From: Arcicella rosea
GTDB taxonomy: Bacteria; Bacteroidota; Bacteroidia; Cytophagales; Spirosomataceae
DNA: 64,000 bases
Direction: 5' to 3'
NCBI RefSeq assembly: GCF_014204325.1
Contig: NZ_JACHKT010000027.1
Location: 1-64,000 of the forward strand
The notes under the pieces were generated by a model. That model saw only the letters and a list, made by a program, of their open reading frames with translations. It had not been told where the DNA came from and did not search any database. How positions within the stretch are numbered: the first letter of the stretch is position 1; the number at the start of each line of letters is the position of its first letter. Positions 8,664 through 15,983 of this stretch are shown piece by piece. Position numbers and translations under genes: made by a program.

Positions 8664-9056
8664 TTAATTGCCAACAATTTCTTTGAGCTTATAGATTAAA
8701 TCTTCCCATAACTCAGTTAATTCATTCTCATCAAAATTGTCAGAGTAATCAACAATTTTTAAGTAAGTAGAGCCTGTTAAATCACTTACATCCATCTTGA
8801 ATTCGATATAATTATGGTCTTTGTCTTCAGGACTGCTAGGTAAAAAATCAAATTTTGCTGATTTATTTAACCTCAGTTGCGAAAGCTTTGCAATATGGCT
8901 ATCTCCATCCCAAGAGAAATCGAAAGTTGAACTGTCTTTCAATGTGACTTTCTCTGCAAACCACTGTTGTAAGCCAGATGCCGAGCTGATGTAAGGAAAA
9001 AGTACCTTAGGAGAGGCTCTCAATTCAAATTCTACAATAAATTTATGTTTGCTCAT
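8664..9056 (-). CDS. START-like (SRPBCC) domain protein
   Basis: The 130-aa soluble protein has the SRPBCC/START-like pattern of a helix-grip ligand-binding fold: an N-terminal strand (KFIVEFELRASPKVLFPYIS), GLQQWFAEKV in the first helix region, FDFSWDGDSH in the middle and a long C-terminal amphipathic helix. A family of this size is common in Bacteroidota; its ligand and function are unknown. An in-frame ATG 48 bases upstream would add a sequence not resembling the family, so I chose MSKHKF at 9056. A promoter and a leader hairpin precede it. Confidence 0.8.
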   Translation of the reverse strand: MSKHKFIVEFELRASPKVLFPYISSASGLQQWFAEKVTLKDSSTFDFSWDGDSHIAKLSQLRLNKSAKFDFLPSSPEDKDHNYIEFKMDVSDLTGSTYLKIVDYSDNFDENELTELWEDLIYKLKEIVGN

Positions 9057-9089
9057 AATCCTAACATTTAAAGGTATTGAAATCACTAA

Positions 9090-9131
9090 ATTACTCGTCT
9101 CCATAATTTAAGGAGATAGGGGTCGAGTAAT
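9090..9131 (-). promoter_or_regulatory. Stem-loop in the leader of the START-domain gene
   Basis: ATTACTCG (9090-9097) plus TCTCC (9098-9102) pair with GGAGA (9112-9116) and CGAGTAAT (9124-9131), leaving a 7-nt one-sided bulge. It lies 34 bases upstream of the start codon within the predicted leader. It could sequester a regulator or influence translation; the function is unknown. Confidence 0.45.
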
Positions 9132-9154
9132 TGACTACCGAAACTCTGTTTTGG

Positions 9155-9185
9155 CAAAGGTATAAATGTTAGAGAAATACGCAAG
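9155..9185 (-). promoter_or_regulatory. Promoter of the START-domain gene
   Basis: On the minus strand CTTG (9185-9182) is separated by exactly 19 bases from TACCTTTG (9162-9155), close to the Bacteroidota consensus TTTG-N19-TAnnTTTG. The predicted leader is about 90 nt. Confidence 0.6.
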
Positions 9186-9340
9186 CTTTTTTTTTAATTT
9201 CAAAAAATTTACTTTTTTTTTGTTTAAAATAGCGTTTGCTTTCCTTATTGATATTCAATTATTTATAATGAATATTGATTGATAAATGATTAAAAGAAAA
9301 AAATATTTTCAATAAAAAATGAAAGTATTTGTCAAATCAC

Positions 9341-9371
9341 TTTGCATTTGAATACAAAAGTGCTAATTTTG
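9341..9371 (+). promoter_or_regulatory. Promoter of tRNA-Met
   Basis: TTTG (9341-9344) and TAATTTTG (9364-9371) match the Bacteroidota primary-sigma consensus perfectly with 19-bp spacing, ending 14 bases before the mature tRNA. Confidence 0.8.
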
Positions 9372-9385
9372 CACCACAATACGAC

Positions 9386-9459
9386 AGCGGGATAGCTCAG
9401 ATGGTTAGAGCGTAGGATTCATAACCCTAAGGTCGGCAGTTCGATCCTGCTTCCCGCTA
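9386..9459 (+). tRNA. tRNA-Met (CAT anticodon)
   Basis: The 74-nt sequence folds as a tRNA: acceptor stem AGCGGGA/TCCCGCT, D arm GCTC/GAGC, anticodon loop TTCATAA with anticodon CAT, and a T arm with the TTCGATC loop; the discriminator is A and CCA is not encoded. The paired 1-72 end and the lack of three G:C pairs in the anticodon stem argue against initiator tRNA. A lysidine-modified tRNA-Ile2 with the same CAT anticodon cannot be fully excluded. Confidence 0.92.
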
Positions 9460-9467
9460 CATATTTA

Positions 9468-9506
9468 AAGCGTAATTAATTGAAATTCAATTGGTTACGC
9501 TTTTTT
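9468..9506 (+). terminator. Terminator after tRNA-Met
   Basis: AAAGCGTAA (9468-9476) pairs with TTACGCTTT (9495-9503), with inner AATTGAA/TTCAATT pairing, followed by TTT. It separates the tRNA from menD. Confidence 0.85.
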
Positions 9507-9548
9507 CTTTTTTTGTCTTTTTGAGTGTTTACCAATCTGTAAATATCT

Positions 9549-11267
9549 ATGCTTTTACAACCCATAGTAAATCTTGTAGAAATTCTTTCGAGAAAAGGTG
9601 TTAATCATGCCATCATTTCACCCGGTTCACGAAATGCTCCGTTGACGATTGCTTTTGTTCGTCATCCAGATATTAAAACACTATCAATTTCTGACGAACG
9701 TTCGGCCGCTTTCATTGCCATGGGAATGGCACAAAACCTTAAAAAGCCTGTTTCAATTTGTTGTACTTCTGGTTCGGCAGCTTATAATTATGCTCCAGCC
9801 GTTGCAGAAGCTTTTTTCCAAGAAATCCCACTAATTATTCTTACTGCGGATAGACCCAAAGAGTGGATTCATCAACATGATGGACAAACGATTTATCAAA
9901 CAGATATTTTTGGAAAACATGTAAAACAAAGTTTTGAATTAGGAGCTGACTATAGTCATCCTGATGCAATTTGGCATATTGAACGTACTGTAAATCATGC
10001 TATTAATTTGGCGGATACTTTCCCGAAAGGTCCAGTTCATATTAATATTCCGCTCAGAGAACCTTTTTATCCTGCTGAAAATGAGCAAATTAATTTTGAT
10101 AAAAACGTCAGAGTTATTGAAAGATTAAATACAGAAAATACGCTTTCAAAAGAAATTTGGGCTACTCTTTTACAAAATATTGAACAATACGAAAAAGTAC
10201 TAATTGCTGGAGGACAACATGAATATGACCCAGCTTTAACAGCCGTTTTACAGAAACTACAAGAGGAATTTAATTTCCCCGTACTAGGTGATGCAATCGC
10301 TAATTTAAAGTTTGATTCAATTTCTCATCACGATATTTTTCTCAATCAAGATATTGAAAACTTAAAACCAGAACTCTTAATTACTTTTGGGAAATCCTTT
10401 ATTTCAAAAAGCTTCAAAACATTTTTGAGGAAAAATAAAGCTATTGAGCATTGGCATTTAAGTCTTGATAATCACTTGATTGATACTTTTCAATCTTTGA
10501 CGAAAGTAATTCCTGTGCAGCCTCAGTACTTTTTTGAAAAATTACTTGAGGATGTAGATTTTGAACAATTTAGAAACGGAGATGATGAGGAAAGAGATGG
10601 GAGCTATTTAGAGGAATGGAAAAAGAATAATATGAAAGCTAAAAGTTATCTTGAACATTTCTTTTTAGCTGATTTTCATAAAAAGCAACTCAATGAGTTT
10701 TATGCGATTAAGAAATTATTTGATGCCTTGCCAGCCGATAGTCAATTGCATTTAGCGAACTCTATGTCGGTACGTTATGCAAATTATATTGGAACAGATT
10801 ATAATAAAAAGATAGAAGTATTTGCTAATAGAGGAACAAGTGGAATAGATGGTTGTGTAAGTACTGCTTTGGGTGCTGCTTTGAGTACAGATAAATTAGT
10901 TTATTTATTAATTGGAGACTTAGCTTTCTTTTACGACAGAAATGCTCTTTGGAATCGTTATGTTCCTAATAATCTGCGTATTATTTTAATCAACAATCAT
11001 GGTGGTGGAATTTTTAGAATGATAGATGGACCAAGTAAACAAGCTGAATTAGCTGATTATTTTGAAACGGTTCAATCTTATAATGCTGAAAAAACTGCTA
11101 TTGAAGCTGACATAGATTATTTTAATGCAAAAACAGTAGATGAATTTCATACCTTTTCAACAGTTTTTCTTGAACCTAACGGTAAAGCGAAAATTTTTGA
11201 GATTGAAACCAATAGCGTTTACAACACAGAAATATTCAAACAATTTAAGGCTGGTTTTTCTGATTAA
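9549..11267 (+). CDS. menD: 2-succinyl-5-enolpyruvyl-6-hydroxy-3-cyclohexene-1-carboxylate synthase
   Basis: The 572-aa thiamine-diphosphate enzyme joins isochorismate and 2-oxoglutarate in menaquinone synthesis. The N-terminal part has the MenD signature SPGSRNAPLTIAF and the catalytic-glutamate region ISDERSAAFIAMG; the C-terminal cofactor site is GDLAFFYDRNALWNR followed by LRIILINNHGGGIFRM. Length is normal. No other men gene lies next to it in this window. It is bounded by the tRNA terminator upstream and a bidirectional terminator downstream, so it is probably monocistronic. Confidence 0.96.
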   Translation: MLLQPIVNLVEILSRKGVNHAIISPGSRNAPLTIAFVRHPDIKTLSISDERSAAFIAMGMAQNLKKPVSICCTSGSAAYNYAPAVAEAFFQEIPLIILTADRPKEWIHQHDGQTIYQTDIFGKHVKQSFELGADYSHPDAIWHIERTVNHAINLADTFPKGPVHINIPLREPFYPAENEQINFDKNVRVIERLNTENTLSKEIWATLLQNIEQYEKVLIAGGQHEYDPALTAVLQKLQEEFNFPVLGDAIANLKFDSISHHDIFLNQDIENLKPELLITFGKSFISKSFKTFLRKNKAIEHWHLSLDNHLIDTFQSLTKVIPVQPQYFFEKLLEDVDFEQFRNGDDEERDGSYLEEWKKNNMKAKSYLEHFFLADFHKKQLNEFYAIKKLFDALPADSQLHLANSMSVRYANYIGTDYNKKIEVFANRGTSGIDGCVSTALGAALSTDKLVYLLIGDLAFFYDRNALWNRYVPNNLRIILINNHGGGIFRMIDGPSKQAELADYFETVQSYNAEKTAIEADIDYFNAKTVDEFHTFSTVFLEPNGKAKIFEIETNSVYNTEIFKQFKAGFSD

Positions 11268-11270
11268 TGT

Positions 11271-11315
11271 ATAACAAAAAAGACTTTACGCACATCATAA
11301 AGTCTTTTTTGTTAT
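11271..11315. terminator. Bidirectional terminator between menD and the TPR lipoprotein gene
   Basis: An 18-bp perfect inverted repeat (11271-11288 against 11298-11315, core AAAAAAGACTTTA) has A and T runs on both sides. The distal arm contains the stop codon of the convergent TPR gene. Confidence 0.9.
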
Positions 11316-12214
11316 TTAATTTCTATACTGTTGTCAAGCTTTTTGGCTTCGGAGAATTTGGCTTGAGCTTCGGTTTCTTTCCCAATTTTTCTAAAATAAT
11401 ATCCTAAATTCCTCAGTGTATAAGCGTTTTCGGGGTTAATCCTCAACGAGCGTTCCAAGGTTTCTTTTGCTTGTTCTAATTTCCCTAGTTGTAATAAAAT
11501 ATTGCCATAGTTATTCAAATAAATGGCATCTGTTGGTTTTTGGGCAATAGCTTGTTCTGAATAAACCTTTGCTTCTTGAAACTTTTGTTCTTCAGAAAGT
11601 ATAAAAGCAAGATTATTTAAAGCAAAATCTTGTTTTGGATTAATTGCGATTGCCTGTTGAAAATCTTTCTTCGCTAAATCATACTGCTTATTTTCAAAGT
11701 AAATAAAACCATGATTTGAATATGCTTCAGCATTTTTAGGATTGATTCTTAATGCTTTCTCATAATCTGCTGTTGCACCTGATGAGTTGTTTAGTTGTAC
11801 TTTTACGTTTCCTAAACTCACAAAGTAAAAAGAGGAATCTTTAAAGGGAACAGCTATTTTCTCTAAATCTACCAAGCTGTTTTGAAAATCGCCTTTCTGA
11901 AAAAATATTTCTGAACGATTATAATAAGCTTCCCAGTACTTTTTATCAAGTTCAATGGCTTTATCTAAATCTGCCAAAGCTTCGTCTAGTTTATCTAATT
12001 TCTGATAAGCCAAAGCTCTGTTATTAAAAGCATCTGCAAAATCTGGATTTTGAATAATGGCTTCATCGAACCAATGAATGGCTTCTTGATACTCTTTATC
12101 TTTTAATTTATAATTCCCTCTTTGAAAGAATTTGATGGCTTCTTCTTTTTTATCAGCTCCGCAAGATAAAAAAATCACGCAAGAGAGTATGAATAGGATT
12201 ATTTTATTTTTCAC
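11312..12214 (-). CDS. TPR-repeat lipoprotein
   Basis: The 300-aa protein begins with a lipoprotein signal (MKNKIILFILSCVIFLSC, lipobox LSCG with Cys18) and then has about seven tetratricopeptide repeats from residue 25 onward, seen as recurrent patterns such as AIHWFDEAIIQNPDFADAFN and ALADLDKAIELDKKYWEAY. TPR solenoids bind proteins, so an envelope-anchored scaffold role is likely, but the partner is unknown. It is divergent from the cyclophilin gene. A minus-strand TAATTTTG box at 12289-12296 could serve it. Confidence 0.85.
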   Translation of the reverse strand: MKNKIILFILSCVIFLSCGADKKEEAIKFFQRGNYKLKDKEYQEAIHWFDEAIIQNPDFADAFNNRALAYQKLDKLDEALADLDKAIELDKKYWEAYYNRSEIFFQKGDFQNSLVDLEKIAVPFKDSSFYFVSLGNVKVQLNNSSGATADYEKALRINPKNAEAYSNHGFIYFENKQYDLAKKDFQQAIAINPKQDFALNNLAFILSEEQKFQEAKVYSEQAIAQKPTDAIYLNNYGNILLQLGKLEQAKETLERSLRINPENAYTLRNLGYYFRKIGKETEAQAKFSEAKKLDNSIEIK

Positions 12215-12396
12215 TAATATTTATGTGTTTGTTTTGACAAGAGTATATTTAATTGTTGAATTGCATTTTTTACATTCAATTTCGGTTTCAAAATTACTAC
12301 AAATTGTTGAGAACGACTCATGCTAATTATTTTCAATTGTTTTTTGAAAAATTTGGAAGACTGATTTTGAAACTATGACTTTAACGCTTTTGTTTC

Positions 12397-12404
12397 TAAT
12401 TTTG
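12397..12404 (+). promoter_or_regulatory. Candidate -7 box (TAATTTTG) for the cyclophilin gene
   Basis: TAATTTTG fits TAnnTTTG exactly and lies 46 bases before the start codon. The nearest upstream TTTG (12366-12369) is 27 bases away, too far for a standard -33 element, so this is tentative. Confidence 0.35.
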
Positions 12405-12449
12405 TGGGGGCAGTTCTCTGCCTTTATTTTAACTTAAAAAAATATTACA

Positions 12450-12896
12450 ATGATTAAAGCTGAAATGCTAACCGACAAAGGTTTAATGGTGATAGAATTT
12501 TACGAGCAAGATGCTCCAATTCATGTTAAAAACTTTGTTGATTTATCAAAAAGTGGATTTTACGATGGCGTAACATTTCATAGAGTTTTACCTGATTTCG
12601 TTATTCAAGGTGGAGACCCAACTGGTACTGGTGGCGGTGGCCCTGGTTATACTATTCCTTGTGAATTAACTGGAAATAATCAATACCATGACCGTGGCAT
12701 TTTATCGATGGCTCACCGTGGAAGAAATACTGGTGGTTCTCAGTTTTTTATCTGCCATAGCCGTAAAAATACTGCTCACCTAGACCGTAATCATACTTGT
12801 TTTGGTAAAGTAGTTGAAGGTTTAGACGTAATAGATTCAATTCGTCAAGGTGATACAATTCAAAAAATTACAATTATTGAAGACGTAGTAGCTTAA
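12450..12896 (+). CDS. Cyclophilin-type peptidyl-prolyl cis-trans isomerase
   Basis: The 148-aa protein has the cyclophilin core: FHRVLPDFVIQGGDPTGTG (43-61) with the catalytic Arg45, Phe50 and Gln53, then GGSQFFIC (95-102). The tryptophan that contacts cyclosporin in eukaryotic cyclophilins is not conserved, as in many bacterial members. There is no signal peptide, so it acts in the cytoplasm like PpiB. A small conserved-looking gene follows 25 bases downstream in the same direction. Confidence 0.92.
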   Translation: MIKAEMLTDKGLMVIEFYEQDAPIHVKNFVDLSKSGFYDGVTFHRVLPDFVIQGGDPTGTGGGGPGYTIPCELTGNNQYHDRGILSMAHRGRNTGGSQFFICHSRKNTAHLDRNHTCFGKVVEGLDVIDSIRQGDTIQKITIIEDVVA

Positions 12897-12921
12897 TTCA
12901 CACAATTTAAATTTATCTGAT

Positions 12922-13164
12922 ATGTACTTTATTGGCGAGTTGAAAGGTTCTAGTCCTGATTTGAAAATTTCATTATACAAATGGAATTCAAAGTTTTTTG
13001 TAAAATTTGAAACTCCAGATTTGGAACAAGTCTATAAAATTTCAGAAATGGATGTTTCAGAAGACGAAATTCGGGAAATGGTGAACGAAGAATTTATCGA
13101 AAAAATAATTACTCGTTTTAAAGAAATGTATCAAGATTTAGGTGAATTGATGGGTGATTACTGA
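12922..13164 (+). CDS. Small uncharacterised protein
   Basis: The 80-aa protein MYFIGELKGSS has a short beta-rich N-terminal half (SLYKWNSKFFVKFETPD) and an acidic helical C-terminal half ending LGELMGDY. I recognise no named domain. Coding is supported by its own start 25 bases after the cyclophilin stop, codon-like composition and a strong terminator 70 bases after its end, which suggests a two-gene unit. There is no signal peptide or membrane span. The function is unknown. Confidence 0.65.
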   Translation: MYFIGELKGSSPDLKISLYKWNSKFFVKFETPDLEQVYKISEMDVSEDEIREMVNEEFIEKIITRFKEMYQDLGELMGDY

Positions 13165-13231
13165 GAAATTCTCAGGATAGCGAAATAGATTTTTATTGCC
13201 AAACATGAGTCATTCCTAATTTTAAAATCAC

Positions 13232-13269
13232 AAAAAAGCGGTCAAAAAACTAATTTCGACCGCTTTTTT
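13232..13269 (+). terminator. Intrinsic terminator after the cyclophilin unit
   Basis: AAAAAAGCGGTC (13232-13243) pairs perfectly with GACCGCTTTTTT (13258-13269), with a 14-nt loop and T run. Confidence 0.9.
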
Positions 13270-13285
13270 ATGATTGATGGGCAAC

Positions 13286-13369
13286 GAATTCCTACTGTTT
13301 GAGCGAAGCGAGTTTAGGAATTCTTGAATTTCTTTTGTTACTTTTCTTGTTTCAAGACAAGAAAAGTAA
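13286..13369. repeat. REP-like element with two consecutive palindromes
   Basis: The first palindrome pairs GAATTCCTA (13286-13294) with TAGGAATTC (13315-13323) around the loop TGTTTGAGCGAAGCGAGTT. The second pairs TTACTTTTCTTGT (13338-13350) perfectly with ACAAGAAAAGTAA (13357-13369) around TTCAAG. The layout resembles dispersed repetitive palindromic units seen in Bacteroidota. The 12-mer TGTTTGAGCGAA recurs at 62974-62985. Confidence 0.65.
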
Positions 13370-13455
13370 GGATTGTACAATAATAAATAAAAAAACCTCT
13401 AAAATCGTCCTAAACCTCACTATTCTAAGAAAAAATTCGGGATGACTCATGTTTT

Positions 13456-13866
13456 GATTTTAACGGAGAGATATTTAGTGATTCCGAAGAGATATAAATT
13501 GTCATCGGAGACATAATTTGTGATTCGGAAGAGATAAAAAGTGTCATCGGAGACATAATTTGTGATTCGGAAGAGATAAAAAGTGTCATCGAAGACATAA
13601 TTTGTGATTCGGAAGAGATATAAAGTGTCATCGAAGACCTATTTTGTGATTCTGAAGAGATAAAAAGTGTCATCGAAGACCTATTTTGTGATTCTGAAGA
13701 GATAAAAAGTGTCATCGAAGACATAATTTGTGATTCCGAAGAGATGAAAAGTGTCATCGAAGACATAATTTGTGATTCGGAAGAGATGTAAAGTGTCATC
13801 GAAGACCTATTTTGTGATTCTGAAGAGATAAAAAGTGTCATCAATGACATATTTTGTGATTCGGGA
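13456..13866. repeat. Tandem array of nine 42-bp units (minisatellite)
   Basis: Nine complete 42-bp units run head to tail from 13480 to 13857, each starting GATTCGGAAGAGATA and continuing GTGTCATCGAAGACATA, with degenerate partial units at both flanks. The unit is itself a doubled 21-mer: the two halves agree at 13 of 21 positions. Variation is confined to a few places such as GATAAAAAGT/GATATAAAGT and ATAATTTGT/CTATTTTGT. Since 42 is a multiple of three, the minus strand stays open through the array, but this looks like a consequence of the period rather than a gene. Confidence 0.9.
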
Positions 13867-13880
13867 ATCTCAAATGATTT

Positions 13881-13930
13881 TTCCACAAAAAAGGCTTCCT
13901 GTTTTGAACAAGAAGCCTTTTTTTGTGGAA
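13881..13930. terminator. Terminator of the M61 peptidase gene
   Basis: TTCCACAAAAAAGGCTTC (13881-13898) pairs with GAAGCCTTTTTTTGTGGAA (13912-13930), with one bulged T. A/T runs inside the stem make it usable in either direction. It lies 17 bases past the peptidase stop. Confidence 0.85.
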
Positions 13931-13946
13931 ATACTATTAAATTATC

Positions 13947-15758
13947 TTATAAAAATAACCATTTTTTATAAAGTGCTTGTTGGGCTGGGCTTTGATTTGC
14001 CAAAGGTTCAATCACGAAATTTTTGTTAGGATTTCTCAGAATGGTAATCGGATATGTTTTTTCTAAACCATCACGTTTTACTTTAACGGTCAATACTTCT
14101 CCAATTTTTTTGTTACTCACTGCTTTCAAAACATCCTCATTTTTAGTAACAGCTTGTCCGTCGATTTGAAGAATGTCATCACCCACGTTCAATCCATTGA
14201 TATAAGCTGGAGAATCTTTGATTACACCTGTAATTTTTAAATTGGCAGTTCTGCTAAATTCTGCACCTAGAAAAGGCTCGTTTTTATCAGTGTTTTTATC
14301 CACTAAATTCATTCCAACTGCTTCTAAGTAAGTATTATATGGAATTGTTTCCGTTCCGAAAATATATTTTTGAAAGAAATCATTCATACTTTTTCCAGCA
14401 ATTGTTTCAACTGTTTTCTGGAATTCTTCATCAGTAAAACCTCTACCTTGTTTTTTGTAATATTCATTGTACAAAGCTCTCATTACATCATCAAGATTTT
14501 TGGCACCTTTAGTCGATTGTAAAATAATAAGGTTCAATACTCCGCCCAATACAGCACCTTTGTCATAATATGAAACAGTACTGTTTTTTGAATTTTCGTT
14601 CGGGCGATAATATTTTATCCAAGCATCCCAACTAGATTCTGTTACAGATTGTACTTTGTTGCCAGGCTGATTTTCAATCGTGTTAATTTCAGCCGCATAA
14701 GTATTAATATAATCTTCTACACTTTGAATATTCGCTCTACGCAAAATATAACTTTGGTAGAAACTTGTACAACCTTCCGAGAACCACAACATGTGTGTAT
14801 AGTTCTCGTTCTCGTAGTCGAATGGACCAAGTGCTTTTGGACGAATACGTTTTACATTCCATAAGTGGAAATATTCATGAGCTACCAAACTCAATAAACT
14901 TTGGTAACGTTTTGGGTCAGCATAACTACTTCTTGAAGTTTGGCAAGTGGTTGAGTTTAAGTGTTCTAATCCACCGCCACCTGCAGTTAAATTGTGAATC
15001 AAGAAAGTATAATCTTTACATGGATGTTCGCCTACTACTGACAAAGCAGCCTCGCATACTTTTTTGAAATCAGCAGTTACTTTGGCATCATCAAATTTAG
15101 CTTCACCATACATTGCAATTTTATGAGGAACTCCATTCAAATCAAATGAAAGTACTTTTTGTGTTCCAATTTCGATAGGAGAATCAATCAAAATATCAAG
15201 ATTTTCAGCTTGATAAGTAAAAGTACCAATGTTTTTTAAGCCAGTAGAAACGGTATTCCAGCCTTGAAAAGGCTTAATTATGAGCGTTGAAGGAACTTGT
15301 TTCCAAGCATTAACGTATAAGAATACACTTGCAGGGTTCAAATAACCATGAGTATCATCTAAGAAAGATGTTCTAACTGATAACTCATAAGCATATACTT
15401 TATAGGAAATATTTACCTCATTAGTGTTTTTATCGATTTGAACTCGCCAAGTATTTTTATTGATTTTATCTAATTTTAAAGCATTCGTTTTGTTAGAAGC
15501 TTTTACAGTTTCTACGTTTTTGGCATACTCACGAACAAGGTATGAACCGGGTGTCCAAACAGCCATTTTGAAATCAATATAACCTTGAGTTTTTGTTTTG
15601 ATGTCAAGATTAGACACTTTCAGGTTTACATCAAAGTAATGCGTTTGAGGTTGTTCCATGGAAAGTGTGTACTCAATTTTAGGCTGACTTATGGGGTTCT
15701 GAGCCCTCAGAAATTGGCAAATGAGTAGAAATACGGCTAATATTGATTTTTTTTTCAT
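13947..15758 (-). CDS. M61 family (glycyl aminopeptidase-like) metallopeptidase with PDZ domain
   Basis: The 603-aa protein begins with a signal peptide (MKKKSILAVFLLICQFLRAQ). It has the M61 N-terminal beta domain, then the zinc motif HEYFH (H294, E295, H298) and the third ligand region FSEGCTSFY with E328, followed by a helical domain. A C-terminal PDZ domain lies at about 505-575 (SPAYINGLNVGDDILQIDGQAV). It is predicted to be a secreted or periplasmic zinc peptidase; substrates of bacterial M61 enzymes are poorly known. It stands alone between a terminator and a divergent gene. Confidence 0.9.
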   Translation of the reverse strand: MKKKSILAVFLLICQFLRAQNPISQPKIEYTLSMEQPQTHYFDVNLKVSNLDIKTKTQGYIDFKMAVWTPGSYLVREYAKNVETVKASNKTNALKLDKINKNTWRVQIDKNTNEVNISYKVYAYELSVRTSFLDDTHGYLNPASVFLYVNAWKQVPSTLIIKPFQGWNTVSTGLKNIGTFTYQAENLDILIDSPIEIGTQKVLSFDLNGVPHKIAMYGEAKFDDAKVTADFKKVCEAALSVVGEHPCKDYTFLIHNLTAGGGGLEHLNSTTCQTSRSSYADPKRYQSLLSLVAHEYFHLWNVKRIRPKALGPFDYENENYTHMLWFSEGCTSFYQSYILRRANIQSVEDYINTYAAEINTIENQPGNKVQSVTESSWDAWIKYYRPNENSKNSTVSYYDKGAVLGGVLNLIILQSTKGAKNLDDVMRALYNEYYKKQGRGFTDEEFQKTVETIAGKSMNDFFQKYIFGTETIPYNTYLEAVGMNLVDKNTDKNEPFLGAEFSRTANLKITGVIKDSPAYINGLNVGDDILQIDGQAVTKNEDVLKAVSNKKIGEVLTVKVKRDGLEKTYPITILRNPNKNFVIEPLANQSPAQQALYKKWLFL

Positions 15759-15983
15759 AATTTAATGTTTGTTATGAACGTTTTAAAATTAAATAATACT
15801 TTGCTGTGAAAAATGCTTGGTGACTTTCTAAATTTGCTTTCCAATTCAGTATAAGCAAGCATTAAAGACTTTTCACAAATGTCAAAAGTAATAATCCATA
15901 GCTTGTTTAACAAATTATTTTCTATCTAAAAATAATCACATTTACATTTTCTGATAGATTAAACACCCTAAAAATCATCTCTA

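Noticed and set aside
13456-13866. CRISPR array
   Set aside because: Units are contiguous with no unique spacers between them and no cas genes are in the window.
13425-13886. A 153-codon minus-strand ORF with 14-residue repeats, readable as a Ser/Met-rich repeat protein
   Set aside because: It is open only because the tandem unit is 42 bp, its sole upstream start is a GTG inside the terminator stem of the peptidase gene, and no secretion signal or known fold is visible.
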